From positions 60,086-124,085 of the forward strand of contig JBCCZI010000001.1 of assembly GCA_039187815.1 (NCBI GenBank): a DNA stretch of 64,000 nucleotides, written 5' to 3'. Source of the stretch: Thermohalobaculum sp039187815 (GTDB lineage Bacteria > Pseudomonadota > Alphaproteobacteria > Rhodobacterales > Rhodobacteraceae). The position numbers were made by a program, and so were the translations under genes. This document shows, one piece after another, positions 1 to 7,976 of this stretch; positions within the stretch are counted from its first letter, which is position 1, and each line of letters starts with the position of its first letter. The notes under the pieces were generated by a model. That model searched no databases and was not told the DNA's origin. It was given only the letters and a program-made list of their open reading frames with translations.

Positions 1-6
1 ACGAAA

Positions 7-1755
7 ATGACAGGGCCAACGTCATCCGCGGAGCCGACCGCGTCCGATCTGGCGCATCCGCTGCCGTCCGAAGCATTCGTGCGCTTGGCGTTCGAGTTTA
101 GCGAGCCGGTGGCCCTGATCGACCGGCGAGGCCAGCTCCGATGGTCCAACGCGCCCTTCCGCGCCGCCCTCGGCCCTGAGGTTGACGGCGTCACGCTAGA
201 GACCGCGCTCGCGTCCCGTCGCCCGCTCGATCAAACCGGGCTGCGGAAGGCCGTCGCGCAAAGTCAGCCATCCCGCATCGAAGTGTACCTGCAGCGGGAA
301 GACAAGGCGCGGACGGTCGATGTCGCGCTCGGAGCGCTGGATACAGAAACCGGACTGCGTAGCGTCTTTTTGCACGACGTCACAGCAACGCGGCAAACCG
401 CAGAGGCAATCGCCCGGGCCGAGGCGCGGTGTGATCAACAAAACCTGCATGATCCGCTGAGCGGTCTATTCAATCGCCGCGGACTTTTGCGCCAGCTCTC
501 GGATGCCATGCGCAAGGCCGAGGAGACGCGAAGCAATATTGGGCTGTGCTTGGTCGATCTCGACCGGTTCCGCATGCTGAATGAGACGCGCGGCTATGAG
601 GTGGGCGACGAGTTGCTGGTCGAATGCGCCGATCGGTTGCGCCGTCTTGCCGAGCCAGGGCAGATCCTCGCGCGGATCGGGGGCGATTTGTTCGCTCTGG
701 TCGCCACCGAGGTCAAAGATCTCGACGCTTTCCACGCCAAGGCCGTGCGGATGCGCGATGCGCTGGGCCATGAGGTCAGCCTGCGAGAAGGGCGCTGGGC
801 GATGTCTGTGCGCCTGGGGTTGGCCTTTGCCGCGCCGGAAGAAATCGACCCTGCGACCCTTCTCATCCATGCCGAGGCCGCCCTTGCCGATGCCAAGAGC
901 ACGCCGGGCGGGGATATTGGGCTCTTCTCGCCCGCGACCGGACAGCGCTATGCTGATCGCAGCCGGTTGTCCGAGGAGATCCGCGCTGCGGTCGAGCAGG
1001 GAGAGTTCGTCGCCTGTTTTCAGCCGCAAGTGGAACTTGCGAGCGGCCGCGTCGCCGGGTTCGAAGCGCTGGTGCGATGGAAGCATCCAGAGCGCGGGTT
1101 GCTCGAGCCGTTCTACTTCCTCGACATCGCCGATCAGCTCGGCCTCGAAAGTGCCATTGACGCGGCGATGCTCGAACAGGCGCTCGACGGTCTGGTGACG
1201 ATGCGCGCCGCGGGTCACACGGTCCCGCGGGTCGCAATCAACTTCTCTGCCCGGACCATGCGCGAGGGCGACCGGGTCGACTATCTGCTTTGGGCGCTCG
1301 AGCAGCGTGACCTTGCCCCGAAGGATGTGGTCGTCGAGGTCCACGAGTCCACGTTGATCACCGATGACGACGATCCGGCCGTCCAGACGATCGACCGCCT
1401 GGCCCGCAGCGGCGTGCGTGTCGAGCTCGACGATTTTGGCACGGGCTATGCGGCGCTCTCAAATGTCGCCCGGCTGAACATCCAGGCGCTGAAGATCGAT
1501 CGGTCTCTGGTCAGCCTGATGCTCGGGCATCAAGCCAGTGCGGCGGTCGTCAGTGTCATCATCGCGCTCGCCAAGCAAATCGGCCTGTTGGTGATCGCCG
1601 AGGGGATCGAGAGCGCGGATGAGGCGGATGAGCTGGCCAGACTTGGGTGCCATACGGGGCAGGGCTACTGGTACAGCCGGCCTCTGCCGTTGGAGCATGC
1701 GCTGACCTGGCTCGAGCGTTCTCGCCGCAGTGGCGCCCGCCGCATGATCGGCTGA
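7..1755 (+). CDS. PAS-GGDEF-EAL cyclic-di-GMP signalling protein, probable phosphodiesterase
   Basis: Cytoplasmic c-di-GMP turnover protein of 582 residues without membrane segments. A PAS-like region (about residues 25-130) is followed by a GGDEF domain (about 148-300) and an EAL domain (about 320-570). The diguanylate cyclase signature is degenerate: GGDLF at 225-229, with the Glu replaced by Leu, so synthesis is unlikely. The EAL domain keeps EAL at 353-355 followed by VRW, the NFS motif, VEVHES, DDFGTGY and the AEGIES loop, so phosphodiesterase activity is expected. The degenerate GGDEF may act as a GTP-binding regulatory module, as in other such hybrids (inference). The ATG lies only 6 bases from the window edge, so its ribosome site and promoter are not visible. 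Confidence 0.9.
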   Translation: MTGPTSSAEPTASDLAHPLPSEAFVRLAFEFSEPVALIDRRGQLRWSNAPFRAALGPEVDGVTLETALASRRPLDQTGLRKAVAQSQPSRIEVYLQREDKARTVDVALGALDTETGLRSVFLHDVTATRQTAEAIARAEARCDQQNLHDPLSGLFNRRGLLRQLSDAMRKAEETRSNIGLCLVDLDRFRMLNETRGYEVGDELLVECADRLRRLAEPGQILARIGGDLFALVATEVKDLDAFHAKAVRMRDALGHEVSLREGRWAMSVRLGLAFAAPEEIDPATLLIHAEAALADAKSTPGGDIGLFSPATGQRYADRSRLSEEIRAAVEQGEFVACFQPQVELASGRVAGFEALVRWKHPERGLLEPFYFLDIADQLGLESAIDAAMLEQALDGLVTMRAAGHTVPRVAINFSARTMREGDRVDYLLWALEQRDLAPKDVVVEVHESTLITDDDDPAVQTIDRLARSGVRVELDDFGTGYAALSNVARLNIQALKIDRSLVSLMLGHQASAAVVSVIIALAKQIGLLVIAEGIESADEADELARLGCHTGQGYWYSRPLPLEHALTWLERSRRSGARRMIG

Positions 1756-1758
1756 GGC

Positions 1759-2202
1759 CTATGCGGGGCCGACTGGATTTCCCATGGCGAGCCGACCGGG
1801 CCGGCTGACGCGGGCCGTCATGCCTCCGTGCCCACGCATGGCGGAGTAGCCGCCCGGCCCAAGCGCGGCCTCCATCCGGGAACAGGGAGCGCAGGGGCCG
1901 GTGATCTCGATCACCGCAGCTCCGATCTGGATGCGGCGCCCGCGCAGCGCCAACAGGTTGATCCCGGTCACCGCGATGTTCCGGCGCAGCAAAGTAAAGG
2001 AGACTTCCGCGCGGCTGAGCGCTGCGATCACCGGCAGATGCTCGGCTTGGATCAAGGTGAGGGCCCGTTTACCCGCGCGCGCATGATCGCCGACCAACCC
2101 GTCCTCTGCCAGCTCCGCCGCCTCAACGGACACCATGTCAGCGCGCCTCGCCTGACGCAGACCGATCCAGCTCACCGATCCCGATCCGGCATGGCGCGCC
2201 AT
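1759..2202 (-). CDS. MOSC domain-containing protein
   Basis: Single-domain MOSC protein of about 147 residues. MOSC domains are the beta-barrel sulfur-carrier fold found at the C-terminus of molybdenum cofactor sulfurases and in YiiM/YuaD-like proteins. The putative sulfur-accepting cysteines lie in the GPCAPCSRME segment, followed by a glycine-rich GPGGYSAMRGHGG stretch typical of the fold. A longer frame opens at a TTG (2232), but the ATG at 2202 has GGAG seven bases upstream and begins just before the domain, so it is preferred. It converges on the GGDEF/EAL gene with 3 bp between stops. The substrate is unknown. Confidence 0.85.
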   Translation of the reverse strand: MARHAGSGSVSWIGLRQARRADMVSVEAAELAEDGLVGDHARAGKRALTLIQAEHLPVIAALSRAEVSFTLLRRNIAVTGINLLALRGRRIQIGAAVIEITGPCAPCSRMEAALGPGGYSAMRGHGGMTARVSRPGRLAMGNPVGPA

Positions 2203-2322
2203 AAGCGCTCCGAGTGGCGTGGTTGAATCCAAGGCCTGCCTCGTCGCTGTGCGATCCTATCATTGCAACTTTGACCCGCCCCCGGATATCCGGTCAACGG
2301 CGGAAGAGACCCGGCGGTGGTA

Positions 2323-2973
2323 TCAGCCCGCGTCGCCCTGGCCGCTCTCCGCGGTCTCGGTTTCCTGCTGCGTCGGGGGCGTGTAGTTCTCTGGCGCGGC
2401 GATGACATCGGCAGGGGTCGAGCTGCAGTTGGTGGCCAGATCGGCAAAGGTGCACCCGGTGTTCTCGATCGGCGGCACGGCCGAGATGTAGCGGGCGGTG
2501 TCGCGCGAGGGCAGGGTCAACACGGTGGCCACATCCGTCTCGCTGGTGAACGCGTTGATGAATGAGAGCATCCCGTTGTTCAGTGTGATCTGCGCGCTGA
2601 CCGAGACTTGATAGAAGGGAGTGCGCAGGGCGCCGTTCGACAGATCACCCGTCACGGTATAGGCGAAGTTGATGTCCTCGATGCTGGTGCCGAGACGCTC
2701 CGCGATCAGAGTGGCCGCGCGGTTGACGAAGGGCTGGTAGAGTTGCGGGGGATCCGCTTCGGTCGCGCCTGGCCAGGCTGGCGAGTTTGCCAGCAGCTGG
2801 ACGGCATCGGCCACGGCGCTGTCGAGTTGCTCGCGCTTCGAAAGGGCCTCGCCATACTCGGCAAAGATCACCAGCGGCCCGAGCAGCAACGGCAGTGCGA
2901 CGACAAACTCCATGCTTGCCGTGCCATCTTCGTCATCGAGAAAGCCTCTCAGCCCTCGCCATGCTCGGTTCAT
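2323..2973 (-). CDS. TadE-like pilus assembly protein
   Basis: About 216 residues. The N-terminus matches TadE/TadF pseudopilins of the Flp (tight adherence) system: a charged stretch ending in DEDG, then SMEFVVALPLLLGPLVIF as a single hydrophobic segment with the conserved Glu. The rest is presumably periplasmic and ends in a Thr/Glu-rich tail. Two cysteines (in NTGCTF and TNCSS) could form a disulfide. The start at 2973 is chosen because the charged head follows directly; the upstream extension is low-complexity and basic. No other tad/flp gene is visible here, so it is either an orphan or belongs to a locus elsewhere. Confidence 0.75.
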   Translation of the reverse strand: MNRAWRGLRGFLDDEDGTASMEFVVALPLLLGPLVIFAEYGEALSKREQLDSAVADAVQLLANSPAWPGATEADPPQLYQPFVNRAATLIAERLGTSIEDINFAYTVTGDLSNGALRTPFYQVSVSAQITLNNGMLSFINAFTSETDVATVLTLPSRDTARYISAVPPIENTGCTFADLATNCSSTPADVIAAPENYTPPTQQETETAESGQGDAG

Positions 2974-3424
2974 GTCGGTCCACCCATTCGTCCGGTTGCG
3001 ACCGCTTGGCTGTAGCCGCACCGTCCTTCGTTTGCCGATGCCCACGCCGTGCGCCCTCCAGGACGACATGGGATCCGTCGATCATGCCCGCGCGGGCTAG
3101 GGCCTCGCAGCAGATCCAGAGATCCACGCCCAGACGGCCCGCCTGCATCACGCGGCTCTGCCGGCCCAACCGGGCCCATCCATCACTCTATGCACAGGAT
3201 ACGATGAACAAATACGCCGTCGCCGGAGGCCAAATCGCCGTTCTCGGGGCTCCGGTGGGCTTCGACGGCCTATCGCGCCGCCGACTGCGCCACGCTGGAG
3301 TGTCGTCCCAATCGCCTAAACAAATGGTAACCGCTGGCTGCGCATCTGGTGCTGCCAGCCACGAAAGGACGCGTTTGTGCAGGGTCTGGGAAGGGGCTCA
3401 GGCGGCGCGACCGCAGCAAGGCGC
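2974..3424. other. intergenic region without a supported gene
   Basis: About 450 bases between the TadE-like start and the hairpin behind the DUF2853 gene. Several short open frames exist on both strands, including one on the + strand from 3204, but none has a convincing ribosome site, recognisable domain or hydrophobic segment. It probably carries the TadE promoter. I see no further structure. Confidence 0.5.
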
Positions 3425-3450
3425 AACGTGAGCCCCCTCAGGCTCACGTT
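3425..3450 (-). terminator. hairpin behind the DUF2853 gene
   Basis: Perfect 10-bp inverted repeat (AACGTGAGCC / GGCTCACGTT) with a 6-base loop, about 25 bases past the stop of the DUF2853 gene. There is no long T run on the minus strand, so termination is inferred from position and stem strength. Confidence 0.5.
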
Positions 3451-3475
3451 TCGGTCGGAGTGCGGCCGACGCCGC

Positions 3476-3817
3476 TCAGCCGTAGACGGCTTCCTTGCCG
3501 AAGTGCTTCGTCAACAGGTAGTACATCACCGCCCGATACTTGTTGCGGTTCGACTTCCCATAGGTCGCGACCGCAGCGGCGATGCCTTCGTCGAGTGCTG
3601 GGCCGTCGGCCAAGCCCAGCTTCTTGATGAGGAAGTTCTTTTTGACGCGCTCCAGCTCGGCAGGATCGGAACTCGACACCGTTGAGGCGTCATCATTGTA
3701 GATGGTGGGTCCGCACCCGATCGTGACCTTGGTCAGCAGATCCAGATCGGGATCCATACTGCATTTCTTCTTAAGATCATCAGCATATTTTTTGATCAGC
3801 TCGTCGCGTTTGCTCAT
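3476..3817 (-). CDS. DUF2853 family protein
   Basis: Soluble 113-residue protein that matches the DUF2853 family along its whole length: an MSKRDELIKKYADDL start, the LTKVTIGCGPTIYNDDAS core, and the C-terminal SNRNKYRAVMYYLLTKHFGK block. The family is common in alphaproteobacteria and has no assigned function. AGGAG sits just upstream of the ATG. A strong hairpin follows the stop, so the gene looks monocistronic. Lys-rich with little hydrophobic character, therefore cytoplasmic. Confidence 0.92.
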   Translation of the reverse strand: MSKRDELIKKYADDLKKKCSMDPDLDLLTKVTIGCGPTIYNDDASTVSSSDPAELERVKKNFLIKKLGLADGPALDEGIAAAVATYGKSNRNKYRAVMYYLLTKHFGKEAVYG

Positions 3818-3988
3818 GGTTCAGCTCCTTATCACTGCCTCCCTTTTGGCGGCACTTTGCTGCGCCGCCGGTGCCGATCATGACGCAATCGTCGCTTCTG
3901 TACAGTGTTTTTCACCCTAGCTGGTGCTCTATACTTCGGGTGTCGCCCTGGCGCTCCGGCTGGCCGGCGCGTGGGCGGGGAGAGGCCA

Positions 3989-4924
3989 ATGCTGACCATG
4001 CTTCGCTGGGTCGGTGCGCGGGCACGCTGGGTGCTGGCGATCGGTGTCATGATCGCCTCGATCCTTCCCGATCTGTCCGCGCTGTTGCGGCCGTTCATGC
4101 CGGTCTTGGTGTCGCTGGTCTTTTGCGTGGCCATGGTGCGGATCGATCTGCGCGCGCTCTTGCTGGGCATGGCTAAGCCGCGGCGACTGGTGCGGTTGTC
4201 GGCATTGACGATCGCGCTGTTGTGGGTGACACCGGCGACGGTCTGGGCGGCTGGGCAAGGTCTTGGCCTCGCCCCTGATCTGCTCGCAGCGCTCGTTTAT
4301 ACTGGAGCCTCGCCGCCCATCACTTCGGCGGCCGGGTTGTGCCTGCTGCTGGGGTTGAACGCAGCTTTGGCGCTCGAGCTAACCATTTTTGCCAGCCTGC
4401 TCGCGCCCTTTCTGGGCCCGCTCGTGGTCACGGCTTTGCTGGGGGAGGCGGTGCCGATCGAGGCTGTTCCGCTGGCCCTGCGGATGGCGGCAATGATCGC
4501 CGCGGGGGCCGTCGCCTCGGTTCTATTGCGTCATCTGATCGGCTCGGTCCGGATCGAGGCGGAACACCGTGCCTTTGACGGGGTGGCTGCGCTTGTGATG
4601 CTCTCCTTTGTCATCCCGCTCTTTGACGGGTTCTGGCACCAGGTGCTCGATGAGCCAGCCCTTGCCGGTGCCCTACTGATCCTGGCGATTGTTGTGAACT
4701 ATGGGGCACAGATCATCCTGGCGCAGGGAATGCCGGCGATGCTGGGCGCTGCGTCTGCCGGCGCCTTGGGGCTTGCCTGGGGCAACCGCACGGTCGCGCT
4801 TTACCTCGCAGCCCTCCCGCCTGATCCGGTGTTTGGGCTCTACGTCGCGCTCTATCAGATCCCGATGTTGCTGACGCCGCTGGTGATGGGGCGCGTGCTG
4901 GGTGCGCGCTACTCTAACAATTGA
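3989..4924 (+). CDS. BASS/SBF-like sodium-dependent transporter
   Basis: Polytopic inner-membrane protein of 311 residues with about nine or ten hydrophobic helices. The overall pattern resembles the bile acid:sodium symporter (BASS/SBF) superfamily: a paired-repeat layout, the YTGASPPITSAAG crossover-like stretch, and a C-terminal GNRTVALYLAAL motif as in Na+-dependent transporters. The substrate cannot be read from the sequence. The reading frame extends upstream to 3905, but the ATG at 3989 has a good GGAGAGG site and begins the first helix. It lies 107 bp ahead of the globin gene on the same strand. Confidence 0.75.
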   Translation: MLTMLRWVGARARWVLAIGVMIASILPDLSALLRPFMPVLVSLVFCVAMVRIDLRALLLGMAKPRRLVRLSALTIALLWVTPATVWAAGQGLGLAPDLLAALVYTGASPPITSAAGLCLLLGLNAALALELTIFASLLAPFLGPLVVTALLGEAVPIEAVPLALRMAAMIAAGAVASVLLRHLIGSVRIEAEHRAFDGVAALVMLSFVIPLFDGFWHQVLDEPALAGALLILAIVVNYGAQIILAQGMPAMLGAASAGALGLAWGNRTVALYLAALPPDPVFGLYVALYQIPMLLTPLVMGRVLGARYSNN

Positions 4925-5031
4925 AACACGCCGCCTCGGCGCTCGACACACACCAGAAAACACACGCGATCACAAACGCGTCATTGGAGCCGGCCGGAGC
5001 GTCCGGGCGGCCGTACGATTGGAGAGACGCG

Positions 5032-5460
5032 ATGAGCCTTTCAACTTTGGAGATTTCGGCGGTTCGAGACAGCTTTGCCAGCCTGGCTTGGGACGCAGAG
5101 GGCGCTGCTCGCAGCTTCTATGGGCATCTGTTTGATCTTGCACCCGAGACGCGGGGTCTGTTTCGCCAGGATATTGCCGAGCAGGGGCGCAAGCTGATGG
5201 CTGCCCTCGGTTTTCTTGTACAGCGACTTGAGACCCTCGAGCGGGTCGTGCCGGTTGTCGAGGCGCTTGGCCGGCGGCATGTGGAGTACGGCGTGCAGGC
5301 GCGCGACTATGCCTCGGTGGGTCAGGCGCTCGATCGCATGCTGGCCGAGCGTTTGCCCGCGGCCGAAGCCCCGCAGGCACGCATGGCTTGGGCCAAGGTC
5401 TATGGCGCTCTGGCAGAGATCATGATCACCGCCGCCTATGCCGACGCCGCGGCCTCGTGA
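5032..5460 (+). CDS. single-domain globin
   Basis: Globin of 142 residues resembling bacterial single-domain haemoglobins (Vitreoscilla type). The opening MSLSTLEISAVRDSFASL corresponds to helix A. FYGHLFDLAP followed by RGLF fits the B/C region. The F-helix RRHVEYGV carries the proximal haem-ligand His, about residue 84. Probable roles are oxygen or NO binding and detoxification, which would suit a facultative phototroph. GGAGAG precedes the ATG at 5032 at normal spacing; the frame open from 4921 is not used. No reductase domain is present, so this is not a full flavohaemoglobin. Confidence 0.85.
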   Translation: MSLSTLEISAVRDSFASLAWDAEGAARSFYGHLFDLAPETRGLFRQDIAEQGRKLMAALGFLVQRLETLERVVPVVEALGRRHVEYGVQARDYASVGQALDRMLAERLPAAEAPQARMAWAKVYGALAEIMITAAYADAAAS

Positions 5461-5469
5461 CGGCACGGC

Positions 5470-6402
5470 TCAGGGGAACTCTTCGATCTCGCCTGAGGCC
5501 CAGGCCGACAGCACGACCCGCGCGATCGCGCTGATCCGGGGGGCGGCAAACTGCTGATGCTTGCCGGCGAGGATGTCGGGCATGTCGGTGCGGCTGACCC
5601 ACATGGCGTCCTCGAGCTCCTGCTGATCGATCGCAATCTCGGTCGACAGCGCCTCCCCGGCGCAGGCCAGCATCAGCGAGGCCGGGAACGGCCAGGGCTG
5701 GCAGGCGAGATAGCGCACCCGGCCGATCTGGATCCCGGTCTCTTCCATGGTCTCGCGGCGCACGGCATCTTCGAGTGATTCTCCGGGCTCCATAAAGCCC
5801 GCGATCAGCGAGTAGACGCGGTCGGGCCAGCCATCCTGGCGCCCGAGCAAAACCCGTTCACCATGGGTGATCAGCATGATGACGACGGGATCGATCCGGG
5901 GGAAGTGCTGCGCGCCGCAGTCCTGGCATTTCCTGCGCCAGCCGCCGTCTTCGATGGCGGTCGGACCGCCGCACCGGGCGCAAAAGGGATGCGTGCGGTG
6001 CCAATCGACCACGCCCTTGGCGGTCGCGGCGACTGTGGCCTCGCCCGCGCCGATCTCGCCGGCCACGTTGCGCAGATCGAAGAACTGGGCGCCGGAGATG
6101 AAGCGTTTCTCGAGCCGCTCGCGCGGGATATGGCTGAAATCCCCGGCAAAGATCGGTTGCTCCTCGAAGATGCCCAGAAAGACCGGCTCCTCCTTTAGGA
6201 GCTTCAGCGTCTCGGGCAGGGGAGGGATCCAGCCCAATCGGCGCCAGCCATCGCCTTGGGAGATCAACACCCGCCCCTCGCAGAGCGGCAGCAATTGTGC
6301 GTTTGGATCGCGCAGCAGCCGCTTTGTTCCATCGCGCAGATGGGTGGCACGGTCCAGCTTGGCGCCTCCGGAGGCGAATGTGATGGGGAGGGTGAGGCTC
6401 AT
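5470..6402 (-). CDS. nudC: NAD(+)/NADH pyrophosphatase, Nudix hydrolase
   Basis: NudC-family Nudix hydrolase of 310 residues. It cleaves NADH/NAD+ into NMN(H) and AMP, and family members also remove NAD caps from RNA. Diagnostic features in order: an N-terminal NudC-like domain; a four-cysteine zinc ribbon (CARCGG, then CQDCG, about residues 148-168); HFPRIDPVVIML; and the Nudix box GFMEPGESLEDAVRRETMEE with TGIQIG behind it, followed by the CQPWPFPASLM motif diagnostic for NADH pyrophosphatases. Length is normal for alphaproteobacteria. It converges on the globin gene with a 9-bp gap. Confidence 0.95.
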   Translation of the reverse strand: MSLTLPITFASGGAKLDRATHLRDGTKRLLRDPNAQLLPLCEGRVLISQGDGWRRLGWIPPLPETLKLLKEEPVFLGIFEEQPIFAGDFSHIPRERLEKRFISGAQFFDLRNVAGEIGAGEATVAATAKGVVDWHRTHPFCARCGGPTAIEDGGWRRKCQDCGAQHFPRIDPVVIMLITHGERVLLGRQDGWPDRVYSLIAGFMEPGESLEDAVRRETMEETGIQIGRVRYLACQPWPFPASLMLACAGEALSTEIAIDQQELEDAMWVSRTDMPDILAGKHQQFAAPRISAIARVVLSAWASGEIEEFP

Positions 6403-6522
6403 GGCTCGCTCAGGTCTTTATGCGCTTCTAATGCCCCAACCGTCAGGCGACCGCAATGCTTGAGAAGACCGGCCGACATTTGCCGGGCTCTTGTGCATAT
6501 GGGCCGTGCGAGCTAACTAAAC

Positions 6523-6623
6523 GGTTGAGAGGTTGGCGCGGGCGAGCGCCTCGCCAACCCGGTCAGGTCCGGAAGGAAGCAGCCGTAACGAGCCCCGCTT
6601 GGGTCGCTGTCCAGCCTCTCACC
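6523..6623 (+). ncRNA. ffs: signal recognition particle RNA, small bacterial type (4.5S)
   Basis: The segment folds as the single hairpin of bacterial SRP RNA. The 5' GAGAGG at 6527-6532 pairs with CCTCTC at 6615-6620. The universally conserved apical core GGTCAGGTCCGGAAGGAAGC with AGCCGTAACG lies at 6561-6590. The RNA binds Ffh and targets nascent membrane proteins to the Sec/YidC machinery. It sits between nudC (opposite strand) and the DUF2157 gene that converges on it. The exact ends are estimated from the pairing. Confidence 0.95.
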
Positions 6624-6634
6624 CCTCGCCGACG

Positions 6635-7807
6635 TCAGACCATGCGCTCTCGCATCCATGCGTTCAGCCGAACCATGGCCCAGGCCAGGCCAATGGCGCT
6701 GACGCCGGCCGCAACGATGGTCAGCGGTTGGGTCTCGAGCCGCTCGAACCACTGCGTGTAGAGGTGGATCGCGCCGAAGGTGGCGGCTGCATTCAGGACA
6801 GATCGGCGGTTGGTCAGGCTGGCCCAGGCAGCCGTGATCAGGATCAGGGCGGCCCAGCCGACGGCAAAGACATCCGCCGGGATGATGATGAGGCCATCGA
6901 GATACTGATCGCGCGCTGTGCGAAAGGCTTCGCGGCCCGCCTCATCCGCGGCAAACTCTGCGCGCACGGGTCCGAAGCTGTGCTCGCCGATGCGATCCCC
7001 CCACAGCGAGCCGATCCAGAAGGCCATGTTGATCCAAATCAGCGCCATCAGCGCGGCGATGCGTCCATGGCGTGCCCAGCGCTCGGGGCCCCGCGCAATC
7101 CACCAGCCAAGGACGGCGATCACGGCCATCAGCAGAATCAGCAGGCTTGGCTCCCAAATCGCGAGCCAATAGGCCGCATGCGTATAGGCCGTCGCCGCGA
7201 GCAGTCCAGCCAAGGCCGTGATGCCGAAGGCCGTCAGGATCCGCAGATCCAAGAGCGCGCCGGCCAGCAGCAGAACCACAGCGGCGTCGAGCATGGCGAG
7301 CCAGGCGCGCTCGGGCGAGCCGTCGAGGCCAAAGACCCCGCCGAGATGCGCCGCCCCGCCGATAACGGCAATCCAGGCGGCCGCGACGCGGAGCACGTTG
7401 GGCCCGACCAGATGGAGACCCAGGCCGCCGGCAAAGATCGCGCCACCGATCCAGATCGCGGGCCCGCTGTCATCGGACCCCTCGATTGCCACGCCCACGG
7501 CTCCGGCGGTTGCCGCGGCGCATCCGATCACCGCGGCCGCATTGGCCGGCAAACGGAACCGGCCATCGAGGCTCAGAAGTGCCACGGCGCCTGCAACTCC
7601 GACGATCACGCCGAGGCTCAACAGCCCTTGGGGCGTGGGAAAGAACGCCAGCAGACCGGCCATCACCGTCAGGATGCCGCCGATCAGAAGGATGCCGACG
7701 CCAAGGCCGAGCGCCTCGGCGCCTGCCCGGGCCCGGAGGGTCTTGCCCTGCTCCTCGGACAGCACGCCTTCGGCGACCATCGCATCAATATCCACCAGCC
7801 ACTTCAT
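6635..7807 (-). CDS. DUF2157 domain-containing membrane protein
   Basis: Integral membrane protein of 390 residues with about 10-12 hydrophobic helices. The N-terminal DUF2157 signature is clear: a short soluble helix with VAEGVLSEEQGKTLRARA, then EALGLGVGILLIGGILTVM. One larger hydrophilic loop (about residues 285-315) holds WGDRIGEHSFGP. Function is unknown for the family. GGGGAGAGGAG directly precedes the ATG. It is divergent from dnaX, with about 170 bp between the start codons. Confidence 0.8.
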   Translation of the reverse strand: MKWLVDIDAMVAEGVLSEEQGKTLRARAGAEALGLGVGILLIGGILTVMAGLLAFFPTPQGLLSLGVIVGVAGAVALLSLDGRFRLPANAAAVIGCAAATAGAVGVAIEGSDDSGPAIWIGGAIFAGGLGLHLVGPNVLRVAAAWIAVIGGAAHLGGVFGLDGSPERAWLAMLDAAVVLLLAGALLDLRILTAFGITALAGLLAATAYTHAAYWLAIWEPSLLILLMAVIAVLGWWIARGPERWARHGRIAALMALIWINMAFWIGSLWGDRIGEHSFGPVRAEFAADEAGREAFRTARDQYLDGLIIIPADVFAVGWAALILITAAWASLTNRRSVLNAAATFGAIHLYTQWFERLETQPLTIVAAGVSAIGLAWAMVRLNAWMRERMV

Positions 7808-7976
7808 TCTGGGCTCCTCTCCCCAAGCAGGGCGCGCGCCGGGCGATGGCGCTTTGCCCTCGCCTGGCCTGCAGGCAACAGTCTCGCATGTCCGCGGACT
7901 ATGGCTCCAGAGTTGACGTGGGCTTGAAGGCGCGCGCGCGAGCTTCTAGCTTTGACCGGTCCCCAACGGAGCACGC

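Noticed and set aside
2933..3169. Minus-strand open frame overlapping the TadE start
   Set aside because: No ribosome site, no hydrophobic segment or domain, and it overlaps the N-terminus of a well-supported gene.
6533..7927. 464-codon + strand frame across ffs and the DUF2157 gene
   Set aside because: It overlaps the SRP RNA and is antisense to a clear membrane protein; composition is shadow-like.
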